Below are positions 22,801-33,911 of a stretch of DNA of 64,000 bases, piece by piece. Numbering within the stretch: the stretch's first letter is position 1; the number at the start of each line of letters is the position of its first letter. Position numbers and translations under genes: made by a program. The stretch spans positions 62,001-126,000 of the forward strand of contig LLEY01000021.1 in the NCBI GenBank assembly GCA_001414485.1. Reading direction: 5' to 3'. The notes beneath the pieces were generated by a model. It saw nothing but the letters and a program-made list of their open reading frames with translations. It made no database searches and was not told the DNA's origin. Origin of the DNA: Calycina herbarum. Its lineage: Eukaryota; Ascomycota; Leotiomycetes; Helotiales; Pezizellaceae.

Positions 22801-25800
22801 CGTGGAACACCTGATACAAATTCCACAGCTCCCGTCCTCAGCTATCGGTCCCTCTATTACTGCCGCAGCTGAAGGAGGCCACGAGAATGTTGTTTTGCAA
22901 TTACTCAAAATTGTTAGTGATACTTTTGATCTGGAACGACCAAATTCCCTTCTTTGTATGTCTGCTGGGAATGGGCATTTAGAAGTTGTCGAATATCTGA
23001 CGAACACCCTGAACCTTGAATATGAGGACTCTATTTTTGAAGACTCATTTGATCGAAAGAGTCTCACACCTGTCCATTATGCGTCTAGTCGCGGACATGC
23101 CAACATTGTCCAGTTCTTAGGGAAAGAAAGGGCATTCAGAGCTAACCACAAAGATTATTCTATTTCTCCCTTACAATTGGCAGTAGGAAATGGGCACTCT
23201 AAAGTGGCAGAAAAGCTTCTCGAATTTGGTTTCAATCCTGAGAGGGAGCAGCCCTCGGTTCTCTTCCTTGCCGCAAAAATTGGGCACAAAACAATTATAG
23301 AGAAACTGATCCAGAAAGTGCCTTCCTTGGACGTGCGGGATGAATTCGGTCAAACCGCACTTCACGTCTCTTGTTCCCACAATTTTGTCAACATCAGCAA
23401 AATGCTGATTGATAAATCAGCAGACCTGGATCTACAAGACGAAGAAAAGAATACGGCACTGCATCTGGCGGCCAAAAATGGTACAATTCCAACTATTGAA
23501 CTCCTTCTAGAAAAAGGGGCACGAGTACTTGAAAAGAACAGCAATGGAGACACGCCGCTCCACTTAACGCTGAGCGGTGAAGAAGAGGCGGCCGCCATTC
23601 TGTTATTGGAGAGATCATGTGGGCAGAAGGAGAAGACTGATGACCAGACAACCGAAATTATTCTGGGTTCCCTAAGTAATTCTGGCGATACACCTTTAAT
23701 GTTAGCCCTCGAAAACAATATGAGGAAAGTGGCAATGAGGATCCTTGTAGTCAGCAAAGAACACCCTGCGCTGTTTTTTCAAATTACACGCCCAGAGGTC
23801 TTGAAGAAATCTGCCGAGAAAGGATACTCTGAGCTAGTGAAATTTATCTTAGACGCTGAGTCCAGCCCCGCGCCGAAAGCCAAGGGTAAAAAAACGAAAA
23901 ATCAATCCTCCCGCTTTGTTGACGCTCGTATCACTATTGAGTCCCGAGAGCTCGAAGAGCAGCGACAGCTGCTGTTGCGTTTGAGCACCCGAAATCGAGA
24001 TTCTGAAAATCGTGAGGAACATTATCGATATCCTCGAGAACGGGCGGACGAACTGATTCGACGACGATAGCCACGCTATGACTCCGATAGCGACTACTAT
24101 GATTACAGAATACCTCGTCTCAGGGCCAGAAGACCTTCTCCTTCTAGATTCAGGGACTCCTCTCGTCATAGATTCAGAAGTCCTTCTCCTCCTATATGTG
24201 CAGTCCCCTCACAGCCAAAAGTTTCTTCTCCCGCAAGAACTCCTTCTCCTTCAACAACCGACCGATTTCTACGCTCACGAGATGAATACTTAGAGCCTCG
24301 ACGGCGTCGGCAGCTTTCCCCCCGACGTAGTATTATACTCAAGGCCTCCAACTCTGGTGATTCGGAAGAGGATTTTGTGATTTACCGCCGTCGAACCTCC
24401 AGCAGGTCTCGTGACTCTGGAGAAATGGTCGGCCGATATGGGAGAGATGGCCTAGATATTCCCAATAGAGCTTATCTGGTGGTTGCTGATCGCGGGTCAC
24501 CCCCCAATCCCACCGAAGATGAAACTGAAGCCGAGAATCACAATATTTCTATTGATGATGTTGCTGTTGCACTTGGTTTGGCCGCTGCGGGTGGCCACGC
24601 TGAAGTTGTTGAGGAGATGTTGAAAGCCAAGGAGGAGATAAAGAATCGAGAAACTTGGTTCCAGATACCTTTGACAAATGCTGTTGAATTCGGACACGAT
24701 AACATTGTCAAACATATTATTTCGGAAATTGGTTTAGGGACCCGGACGGCTAGTGCAGGTGAGGGTTTAGGACGCTGTTTACTATCTGCTTCTAAGCTTG
24801 GCCATATATCGATAGTCAAAATATTACTAAATCTAGGAGTAGAGGTTAACAGCCAGGATGCTCACTAGAATACTGCTCTGCAACTTGCCGCATACTTCCG
24901 AAAATGGGAGGTAGTTCGGTTGCTCCTACTTCGGAAAGCAGATGTAACGCTTGTAGATGAGAGTGGGAATTCCGCGCTCTCAGATGCAGCGTATAGGTAC
25001 TCGACAGATTCTTTAGAGTTGCTCCTTGAAGCTGGGGCAGATGCAGATTCCCGGAACCACGAGGGTCAGACACCACTCATGAGAGCTCTCATGCATAGGA
25101 ATCCACACGAGAGGACAGTAGCCTTGCTTCTGAAGGCAGGGGCGGATATCGATGCTGTACCCAGCAATGGGGAACCGACGCCATTACAGAGCGCCTCAGA
25201 GTTGGAAAATCTTGGGACCGACCGATTGATTCTCCGAGCAGGCGGTCAAAGAAAACGGGAAAAACCACCGAATCACATTGACATGAAGGAAGGCGTAAAA
25301 AATAATTCTACAACTTGGAATGATGCACTTGCACGTGCCATAGCGCGGGGATGTGATGCAGAGATTGTGGAACTCCTCATCGATAATAGAGCTGATCTTA
25401 ACAGTACCGATAGTGATGATTATTTCAGTACACCCCTTCTTGGGGCCATATATGGTGACCATATCAGTATCATTCGGTTACTGTTGGACGCGGAGCTAAC
25501 GAGGACTTTGTGGGGATATATGGGACTCCTCTTCAATATGCATGCTGGCTGTCCAAACCAGATATCTTAGATATCATTCTTCAATACAGCCCTGATGTGA
25601 ACAAAACTGGCGGAGTTTTTCATACCGCTATTCAAACGGCGGCTTACAATAAAGATTATGTCGAGTCCATCATTCTCATCAAGAGCTTGCTTAGTGCAGG
25701 TGCTTCTACCAGAACCGTGGGTGGAAAATGGGGAACCGCATTGCATGCCTCCGTTGTAGTTCCAATGTTTGAGGTAGCTCGTATGCTTCTCGAGCATGAT

Positions 25801-26574
25801 GTCAAGAAACCCCACCCAGAAGCCTCTGATAACCTCAGGGAAGTTGCCGATTCACAAGGTCGCCTGCCTTTACATATTGCAGCACAAAGCGATTATTTGG
25901 AAATTATAAATGTGGTTCGTCCAACTGGAGATGACTCGGATTTTGAGAGAACCGACAGGCAACTTCGCACCCCGCTTCATCTTGCAGCTGCGACCGGAGC
26001 CGTCGCGGTGATCAAGACCATCAGAGACGTCTTTCAAAATAATACAAGCGGTTTCTACGAACTCCAAGACATTGATGGGTGGACGCCTTTACATTGGGCG
26101 TTGCGGCAAAGAAATCTAGAAGCTGTGGAATTGCTCGCGCAGAATGAGGCAGATCTGAACCGGAAGTGCCATCGTGGGTGGACACCTCGGCATGTTGCAG
26201 TTTTGCATCACAATGAAGATATGGTAGAGAGACTTATGAAGAAATTCTTGGGGGCTGAAAGGCCTTTGCCTACCGATGATAGATGGTCCGAGGGGGTCTC
26301 TGTTACTACAAAAGAGCCAGAGAACCCATTACATTCTTGGCGGTGGAGATGGCCGGGATATGTTTGTGATGGTTGCGACTGTGTAAGCACTATATCCTAT
26401 CTGTGGGATGAGAATTTCTTTGCTAATGAAGATAATTAGGATATATATGGTGAACGTTTTTATTGCCAAGGGTGCCATGATTGGGACTTTTGTTTCAAAT
26501 GCCACTGGACAGCAAAGCGAACTCATTTCCTCGATGATCTCCACGAATTCAAACTTTTCCCCGTCCATAAGTAG
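19895..26574 (+). pseudogene. NLR-like protein: SERAC1-type hydrolase, NACHT, ankyrin repeats, ZZ finger
   Basis: An ATG at 19895 begins a multi-exon STAND protein of the fungal heterokaryon-incompatibility/immune type. Order: hydrolase-like domain (AFICDDLGGLLVKQ after intron 20267-20312; VFFGTPHR near 20550), linker VIERWEATIDSV, NACHT (21090-21735, with the LPGSLYW motif just after), a winged-helix-like part (RRVLMWLCLGYRSSRLDELEAIVG), at least fifteen ankyrin repeats from 22750 to 26250 split by an RS-rich spacer (24071-24430), and a C-terminal ZZ zinc finger (YVCDGCD ... RFYCQGCHDWDFCFKC). Disruptions: one-base loss near 20910, frameshifts near 21718, 22610 and 25498, and in-frame stops at 21993, 24068, 24866 and 26437. 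A real intron at 22217-22290 survives. The domain order is preserved, so decay is recent. Confidence 0.88.
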
Positions 26575-26580
26575 ACGGTT

Positions 26581-26868
26581 TTATTTCCCCCCAGCGCCTC
26601 CGGCGACGTCTTCACTCCCTGCTGTCTCTTTCGGAACAACTATCAAATTAGCTAGGAACTACAATGAAGGCACTCATTTTTACTTACCATCAATGGCCCC
26701 AGTTTTGAGATTACTCGAAAGAACCACGCTTATGTTTTCAAGGTTTTTCTTCTTGAGATTCTTCACATCAGCCTCGAATAAAGAGGCAGGACTATCTTTC
26801 CGACTCGGGTCGAATACTACAGGATCAACAACGGCTATCTTTCTGCTGCCAAATAAATCTTTTATTCC
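26581..26868 (-). pseudogene. Orphan 3' exons of an unrecognised gene
   Basis: Exons 26868-26688 and 26639-26581 join across a GTAAGT...GATAG intron with correct phase. They encode GIKDLFGSRKIAVVDPVVFD ... (then about 40 charged residues) and a GGAGGK C-terminus. The upstream coding region is missing: the exon runs directly into the hAT-like terminal repeat at 26869. Family unknown. Confidence 0.5.
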
Positions 26869-27230
26869 CAGTGTGAGCAATGAGTAGAGTAGAGTAGAGT
26901 AGTGACTACTACTCTACTCTACTCACTACTATACTCGAGTAGTACTCTAGAGTAGTGGAGTAGTGCGGGCCGGATCGGGCCGGGGCTCGGGGTGGTATCG
27001 GAGTGGCGTTCCAGGGCTGCCCGGGAGCTTAAGCGAGATCTTCTTTCTACTCTGTTTATTACGTAACTTCTTTAATAATAGTCTTAATAAATTAACTATT
27101 AATTATATAATTATAAAAAGATGTTTTTATTATATATAACTACTAATATTACTATTAATAAGCTTTATAAGCCCTATAGATGCAAATATATAAATATTAC
27201 CAAGACTACTCAAGACTACTCGAGTAGTCT
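26869..27230 (+). mobile_element. hAT-like nonautonomous element, truncated
   Basis: The left end CAGTGTGAGCAATGAG followed by GTAGA repeats matches the right end of the complete element at 47367-48170. The inner GC-rich segment (CGGATCGGGCCGGGGCTCGG) and GAGCTTAAGCGAGATCT are also shared in the same relative order. The right side ends in AAGACTACTCGAGTAGTC without the matching terminal repeat, and no clean target duplication is visible. Right boundary approximate. Confidence 0.7.
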
Positions 27231-27749
27231 CGTATCTCTCCCTTTGACAGGCAGTTTGAGCGCAACCTCGCACATAAATTTGGCAAACCTTTCCATTCTC
27301 TTCCCTGGGTTTTCAATCACGTACTGAAGAGGTGTACAGAGAGTTGTACGCCCGCGTGAAATTGAGGTTTTTAACAAAGCCGGTTCCAGATTCAGCGCAA
27401 ACCTTGCAAGATCTTCTAGATTTTTAACAGCCTCACCTCCCCGGGTTCCTTTGCCATTTTGCATCGAAATTGGTTTCGTGTTGTTCGAGATATAATGTTG
27501 CCTCAAGTAATCGATTAATTGATGTAATATGGTTTCTGGTTCCCCCTCAGGAGAGCCATGAAGTAGCTCTCTGACCCGATCTTCGGATTTCCATTCAAAC
27601 TCCCCTTTCCCAACTTCATTGAACAATGCAAGTCGGCGATCGAAAACACCTTGAGGAGAGTTTTCTTCTGCATTATCTGCATCGTCGTTCTCGTTCAACA
27701 ATGCCGGATTATGGTCTGGCTCTGGTGTGCTCTGATTTGCTCCCTTCAA
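27231..27749 (-). pseudogene. N-terminal piece of an unknown, possibly subtilase-type gene, broken by the hAT-like element
   Basis: The open minus-strand frame contains EWKSEDRVRELLHGS, ETILHQLIDYLRQHY, VKNLEDLARFALNLEPALL and TPLQYVIENPGKRMERFAKF. These have the style of the helical N-terminal region that precedes ankyrin-like and S8 domains in fungal proteins. It ends inside CEVALKLPVKGRD at the element. No ATG is seen at the head of the frame (the first usable codon is TTG at 27749). It may be the inverted head of the subtilase gene at 28830-31177. Confidence 0.45.
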
Positions 27750-28318
27750 CTCCCGACGGGGGGAAAGCGTCGATCCTTGCTCGTTCTGTTATTTTGTTCA
27801 TTGACCATTTGAGGTCCTGTCTTCCTGGCCATGTTGTCTGAACCTTTTTTGGCCACGCAGTGTTTTGAAGTGAATCGTGACCTCAAGCCAGTCACGCTGA
27901 AGTGATTATTCTATGTTCGAGCCCCACGCTTCACAATGGAGAGCCTCAATACAAGTCAGTCCCGCATGTGATACCTGACATGGGTTTTCTTTTGCGTATT
28001 TTCATGCAGCCAGCTTACTGTGCAGGACAGCTGAGATGAATCCGCGAATCAACTCTGCTACCACATTTTACCACACCATCATCAAGTCAGATTGTAGTGC
28101 GGCTGAAATTTGAGGCTGCAAAAATTTTCTCGCTGCATATGGAGTGTATCTGTAGAAAAGAACTGGTGTAATAATAGATAGACCAGAATGCTAAATTGGT
28201 AACGAGGCTGCGTCTCATCAAATGTATGTACGGAGCCAAAACCCCGGAAAACAAATTACTTTGAAATCTGGTATCTCAAGCATCCTGAAACAATAGCCCA
28301 CGAGATAACATCCGAAGA

Positions 28319-28830
28319 ATGTCGCGCTCCTTTGATATATTACTTGGAGAACCAGGTGCTGACTTCCGCCAAAAGAATCTTGATGGCGAGATCGAACGCA
28401 ACACCGTAATTGAGCGCGGTGAAGATTTGTTCATCGGATGCGAACTACTCCCAGTCGTCCACGGCCAATACGAAACAACTTCAAACCCTGACAGCGACCC
28501 CGATGCCTCTCTCGTCATATTTGACCTCTCGTTCCAGCCAAACAAGCGAGCAAAAAGATTCGTCAGTGCTCAAATCTCAGTCGTATTTTCCGATGAACAA
28601 CATGCTGGAGCCGAGTATGACCCGGTTGTCAAAGAGATGTCATTCTTCCCCGCTGGTCTCGGTGGCTATTTTCTGCTGTTTCCCACTACAAGACTACAGC
28701 AGGTAAAGCGGACCACTGACCTTTCAGGGGGTGGAGGGGCCTTTGGAGCAACACTCACTGCAGGATACTCTTATGGGCGACAAAGTGGCGCAAAAAACGC
28801 GGCGGAATGGGCATTGAACGAAAACACCCC
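28319..28830 (+). pseudogene. Unrecognised gene, 5' part only, fused to a subtilase fragment
   Basis: An ATG at 28319 starts MSRSFDILLGEPGADF and runs about 170 codons through a beta-rich region (ASLVIFDLSFQP, AQISVVFSDE) and a glycine-rich GGGGAFGATLTAGYSYGRQSG segment. The frame then passes directly into TPLHEAVDF, which belongs to an ankyrin/subtilase context, and stops at 28888. The first part looks like a conserved fungal protein of unknown function lacking its C-terminal half. Confidence 0.5.
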
Positions 28831-31177
28831 CCTGCACGAAGCTGTTGATTTTCGGAATCTTGGGGTACATTCGTGGTGTGTCGATTAAGGGTAAAGATCC
28901 TTCCGCAAATGTCCTCGAGCAAACTCAAGCTGCCTCTATCCGAGAATTTTTGCATACTGAATGTCTAAGATTTACGGATCACAGAGAAGCTTTCAAAGCT
29001 TTATGGGGCTCTCACGAAGGTATATTCCCCAAGACCACTCTCTCTACCCAGTATTTATCTACAACTTCACTGACAAGTTCCACGACTTCAATGAAACCCA
29101 AGAACCTGGCTAAATCTACTCGACGTTCCACTTCCCACATCTACATCTCACCGGGAAAAACTTCGGTTTCGGACTCCTGAAAGGCACCTTGGATTTGTAG
29201 GCATCGAGGTCCCAAAGGGTATGAATACTCTCGAATTGCGTGAAAAGCCTATCAAGTACCATCCTGTTGTGGAGTTCTTCACTTGGCTCAGAAAAGTGAT
29301 GCTTGTCGAGGAAATTTTGAGAGTGGTAGTGAAAGACGACAGAGACAATCCTTGTAGTGATGAGGTGGTTGAAGAATCATTGGAAAAGTTCAACGTGAGA
29401 TTTTTAGATTGGAACCGGCAAGATATAAGTTGTGAAGTGTTTCGGGAAACTATGAAAGATATTAGAGGAATATCACTTTATTGGGGTGGCAATGATGCAG
29501 TACTACGAGGATGGGCGGGCGAAACAGGACTTCCCGCTCTCCAAAAGGTGAGAAGACTGTCCTAAGAACTTTGGGGGGGGGCTCAACCGCTAACTTGCGT
29601 CTTACAGTTAATGACAGTTCAGTTGATAGTCGAACAGGTCCGTATGAGTTTTTTCGTTGACTTATTCCCCAACTCCACTAACCTACGACCGATTTCGGGA
29701 AAATGAAGCCACTTTACTGTCGTGTTTCTAGTAGAACCTGTAGTCAAAAGTACGGTTCTACTATCTCGGCATAGAGACTTCAATTTTTCGAGACTACAGT
29801 GATAGCAGGGTCTAGTGCCACAAGATCTCAAGTCATTATAGACAGCTAATGTGTGCAGAAATGGGATTCGATATCAAGAACCCAAGAAAATATAAATATA
29901 TTCAGGCATGATTTAGAAAACAAATTCGATATTGAAGTTACCGGCGGCATACTCTCACAGACAAATGGCGATAACGGGGGCGGGACGAGACAGCCACACC
30001 CTGTTAAATTTAACCCGAATCAGTAAGTGGGATACCATGTATCACTACAAACAATATTGACTTTTTCAGAAAAAACATCTGGCTCGGAAGGATCGCGAAC
30101 TTCACCGAAGAAATCAGTAGCGGCATCAATGAAATCTTGGAACAAAGGCAGCAATCAAAGCTTGCTCCGGCACCCGTTCCTGTCAAGGTAGCGATTATCG
30201 ACGATGGCATAAATCCTTTCGGGGACTATATTATTGACGGTGGCACTTCATTCCATATGCCCTATAATGGACCACCCGAGTACTTTCCATCCACATTAGG
30301 GCACGGAACAGCAATGGCAAAGATTATATATAAAGTTTGCCCTACGGCAAGGTTGTACATTGCAAAACTCAACGAATCAGCTGGCCGAAGAAGATTCACG
30401 GTGAAATTTGCTGCCAAAGTACGTACTTTGTCATGTGTTTCTAACATAGAATTGTAAAGCTGACAACGCTAGGCTATTCAATGGGCAGTCGACATGGAAT
30501 GCCATATAATCTCATGTAGCTGGACGATCGACGATGCTTCTAAAGAGGACATAGAGTCTCTGACCAAGGCAGTAGGAAACGCGAAGATAAAGAATATCAT
30601 CATATTTTGCGCCGCTCGAGATGAAGGGAAGGACAGCGGGAGTCACGTATATTCGTACCACGCTGGTCCGGATCCAATAATACGTATTGGCGCCACAGAT
30701 CAATATGGAAAAACACGTCCATACGTCCCAAAAGAAATTGATTATCTCCTTCCAGGAGTAGCTTTGACTGAACAGCCAGTCGTGCTGACAAATGTTCCAG
30801 CAGACGAGCTGAACAGCGTTGAGGGCAGCTCGGAGGCAACAGCACTCGCTTCTGGAGTGGCTGGTCTGGTTATGACATGCTTTGGGACGATTCAAGGTGA
30901 GATGGGAATCGACAGAGTCAGGGGTGTTGGCAGAATGAAAGCACTGTTTGAGGAGTTCTGCAGGGACAAGTCGCCGCAGAACAAGTCGTCCCTGCAGAAC
31001 GATCATTTCATCCGTGCCGCTGTTTTCAAACAGGCGGCTGATGAAGCAAAACCCAACGAGGCTGAAATTGTAACGGATAATACGATGAAAGAGGTGACTA
31101 GGCGGATGGAAAATATCGTTGGCCTATGCCTCAGAGTGCTGAATGCACCCGCAAACGCAAAGTTGGATACGAAGTAG
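28831..31177 (+). pseudogene. Subtilisin-like (S8) protease domain protein, 5' part scrambled
   Basis: From about 28845 a subtilase-associated linker reads in changing frames: GVSIKGKDPSANVLEQTQ and SIREFLHTECLRF, then SLYPVFIYNFTDKF, an in-frame TAA near 29107, then RTPERHLGFVGIEVPKGM and ISLYWGGNDAVLRGW. Frameshifts near 29030 and 29160. After introns near 29549-29607 and 30023-30069 the peptidase domain is continuous: VAIIDDGINPF (Asp), LGHGTAMA (His), intron 30419-30472, ISCSWTID, IIIFCAARDEG and VEGSSEATALASG (Ser in a GSS context). Such domains are effectors in fungal STAND-type or cytoplasmic recognition proteins. The catalytic triad is retained, but an intact start is not found. Confidence 0.75.
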
Positions 31178-31657
31178 TTTTATAGCAATCTTCGGCAACC
31201 CAAATACTACGTATAATGGCTGTTAGTGACTCTCAGTGCTAAAACGAGAAAATCGACTTTTATTCCTGTTGGTATGACTTGGTGGCCAATAGCATGATGC
31301 AAAAAGAGTATATTATCGTTCGTGTATACAGAGCAAAGTAAGCTGCTCTGTCTACTTAAATAGACCTTAAGCGAGAAGGTCACGTGGAGTGCTATTCACT
31401 CTGATTATACCGACAATTCCAACGTATCTAATTATAGTAGAATGTAAAGCGTGCCGCTATTATACTTCGACGTTAAGAAAATCCTACTATAAAGCTATCT
31501 ACATATACTAAATCTATACCACTATTATAGATATTATAGTCAGCGAAAGAGTATATTTCTAGAAGTCGCTATCTCTAGTTACGTAGACTCACCGCCTCTC
31601 TACTAGCTTAAACAGTAGAAGTAAAGATTTACTTCAATTTTATTATAAATTTATATA
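31178..31657. other. AT-rich decayed sequence flanking a transposon
   Basis: TA-rich, no gene; probably remains of an older RIP-affected repeat into which the 1.86-kb element inserted. Similar sequence resumes at 33519. Confidence 0.45.
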
Positions 31658-33518
31658 ACGTGGTTTATCACCGAGTGGCGCATATCACCGAGTGGCGCAC
31701 TTTCCCCTACTTCACTACCTACTAACTTTAATACGCGTTTTCTTAACAACTAACTATGGAAATCCAAACCTAAGAAGCACGAATTATCCTAGCTATCGAG
31801 GCTATTCGAACATCTAAAAAACTTAGTCGTCGCTCTATTGCAAAAATCTACAAAGTCCCTAAAACAATACTTCGACATAGAATAGCTAGCCGAACCTATT
31901 GCCTCGAAACCAAACCTAATTGTTATAAATTAAACGACTTAGAGGAGGAGACACTTGTTTGATATATACTTGATCTAGATATAAGAGGATTTGCGCCCCG
32001 ACTAGCTGGTGTAGAAGATATAGCGAATTATATCCTTAAATCGTAGAGAGGAAAACGCGTCGGCAAGCTCTAGGCACATCGATTCGTATAACGTCGACTA
32101 GAATTAAAGACGCGTTTTAATCGCGTTTACGACTTTTAAAGAGCCTTATACGAAGATCTAGAGCTTATTAGCGCGTGGTTTCGACTTATAGAGAATATAA
32201 GAGTAAAATATAGTGTTTTAGACTACGACTTTTATAACTTTGACAAGACGGGGTTTATAATAGGAATTATCTGCCTAGTAATAGTTATAACTTATGCTAA
32301 TCGATGTGGCAGAGGTAAGGCAGTTTAGCCTAGTAATCGGGAATAGGCTATAGTAATTACTTATATTAATAGCGAGGGTTAGGACGTGCCTCCGTTTTTA
32401 GTAGTTTAAGAGAAGAATCATCTTACGAATTAGTATACTAAGGGCGGCCTCCTATATAACTAGGTTATTAAACCTATAAGTAATAGATGGACCGATAATA
32501 AGATAGGCCTAGAATAACTGCGACACTTCGATAAATATACTCGTGGTTACGCGAAAGAGCTATATCGAATACTAGTGTTAGATAGGTATAAGAGTTATAA
32601 ATCAGCTATATTTTAAGAGTATTATAAAGCTAATAATATTATTACTCTTTACCTACCTCCTTATTCCTCTTATTTAACCTAGCTACTTAATATTAGGTAT
32701 TTTAGTATTCTTAAATATATATACGAGCGTTAAATTAAGACCTTTATTAAAGCTTATATTAACTATATTACTAAGGTCGAGTTCTTTTTAGCCTTTTATA
32801 TAGCTTATAAGCAATTAATAATAACTTAAAACGCCTAGGCTGGATTCTACAGAGCTAGCTTAGTACCTTTTAATCCTTAGGCTATAATATTAAAGCTTAA
32901 TATTCGATTACGAACTCCTATACCTACTAGACCCTCCTCTGCGGCCGCTAACTCTTAGGTCTTATAGACCTCTCATAACCTAACTAACGCTCTTTTGTAA
33001 ATAACTTTAGTTAAGAATTGTATTTCACGCTATTAAGGAAGCTCGCCAACCTCTATTTTCGAGACTATAGCTGTATTAGTAAAGGGTACAGAGCTATTAG
33101 CTTATAAGATGACTTTGTTATCTACTGAAGTCTATACTCTTCGTAAGGCAAATGAAGCACTTAGTAAGCGCTATAGGGCTAAAAAGACTCGGGTCTGTTA
33201 AGGAGGTGTACTTACTATAGAGGATATATAGGACGTATTAGCTTAAAAGGAGGTAGAGGAATAGGCTCGACGCGACAAGCGTTCTAAGGGGGGTAGGCAA
33301 AATAAGGGGCAAACCTCTAGGCGACGGTGTAGCACTTATAGAAAGACTGGTTATAATATACGAACTTGTTAAGAGGTTATAGATATATCTAGTTTATTAG
33401 ATTCCGAGTAGTTTTAATTAATATTATTTATTATAGTTGATTAATCTGATATTAAAGTAGTAGGGTGGGGGGAAAGTGCGCTACTCGGTGATATGCGCCA
33501 CTCGGTGATAAACCACGT
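31658..33518 (+). mobile_element. Pogo/Fot1-type DNA transposon, complete but decayed (1861 bp)
   Basis: About 50-bp terminal inverted repeats (31658-31707 and 33469-33518, one mismatch) begin ACGTGGTTTATCACCGAG. They are flanked by TA on both sides (31656-31657, 33519-33520). Each TIR contains ATCACCGAGTGGCGCA twice as a direct repeat. The interior encodes a mutated plus-strand transposase. Unrelated in TIR sequence to the 16.8-kb element. Confidence 0.9.
31756..33420 (+). pseudogene. RIP-damaged pogo/Fot1 transposase with HTH
   Basis: Starting at ATG 31756, and reading through many TAG/TAA codons, the order is: HTH/psq-like head (AIRTSKKLSRRSIAKIYKVP), CENP-B-type HTH (LEEETLV ... RRLELKTRFNRVYDF), catalytic NFDKTGF near 32240, LVLDRYKSYKS near 32575, and a third block LLNIRYFSIL near 32690 where the family has QPLDVGVF, so the last Asp reads Asn. 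The C-terminus keeps RLRTPIPTRPSSAAA. Stop codons stand where the family has Gln or Trp, as expected for C-to-T/G-to-A decay. Confidence 0.82.
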
Positions 33519-33659
33519 TAGCTAATTTTTATAGCTAATTAATATAAAGAGATAAAGAAATATTTAAAATAAGTTATTCTATTAAGAATAATACTTAGTT
33601 AGATTTAAGACTCTATATATAACTAAAGCTTACTCTAGTCTTAAGATTATATATATTAT

Positions 33660-33911
33660 TGTGACGGTTTACACCCGAAGAGTACTCGGTCTATCGACCT
33701 TCGTACAAAACGTGACTTCACGTGACCTTGACGCAAGGGGTTCCAACAACGTTCCAACAACGTTCCAACAACCGGTAATTACATGTGGCCTATGCGTACA
33801 AAACCCCTTTCCTCGCACGTAGAATAGACTTCCTTCCTTTCCTTCCTTCGTTAATTCTCTTTGTAATAAGACCACCTTATCCATTGACCTCATTGCATTC
33901 GGCCCGTAACA
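33660..33911 (+). mobile_element. Probable solo LTR (252 bp)
   Basis: The segment begins TGTGACGG and ends CCGTAACA, an 8-bp imperfect inverted terminus with TG...CA ends. Composition is normal between AT-rich flanks. It contains three direct copies of GTTCCAACAAC (33738-33771) and no coding. Flanking pentamers ATTAT and ATAAT are similar but not identical. No internal retroelement region or partner LTR lies in the window. Confidence 0.6.

Noticed and set aside
26408..26887. 159-codon plus-strand frame after the NLR-like gene
   Set aside because: Overlaps the ZZ-finger end in another frame and the antisense of the orphan exons; no own features.
27880..27945. tRNA-like B box (GTTCGAGCCCC)
   Set aside because: No matching box A or cloverleaf could be drawn.
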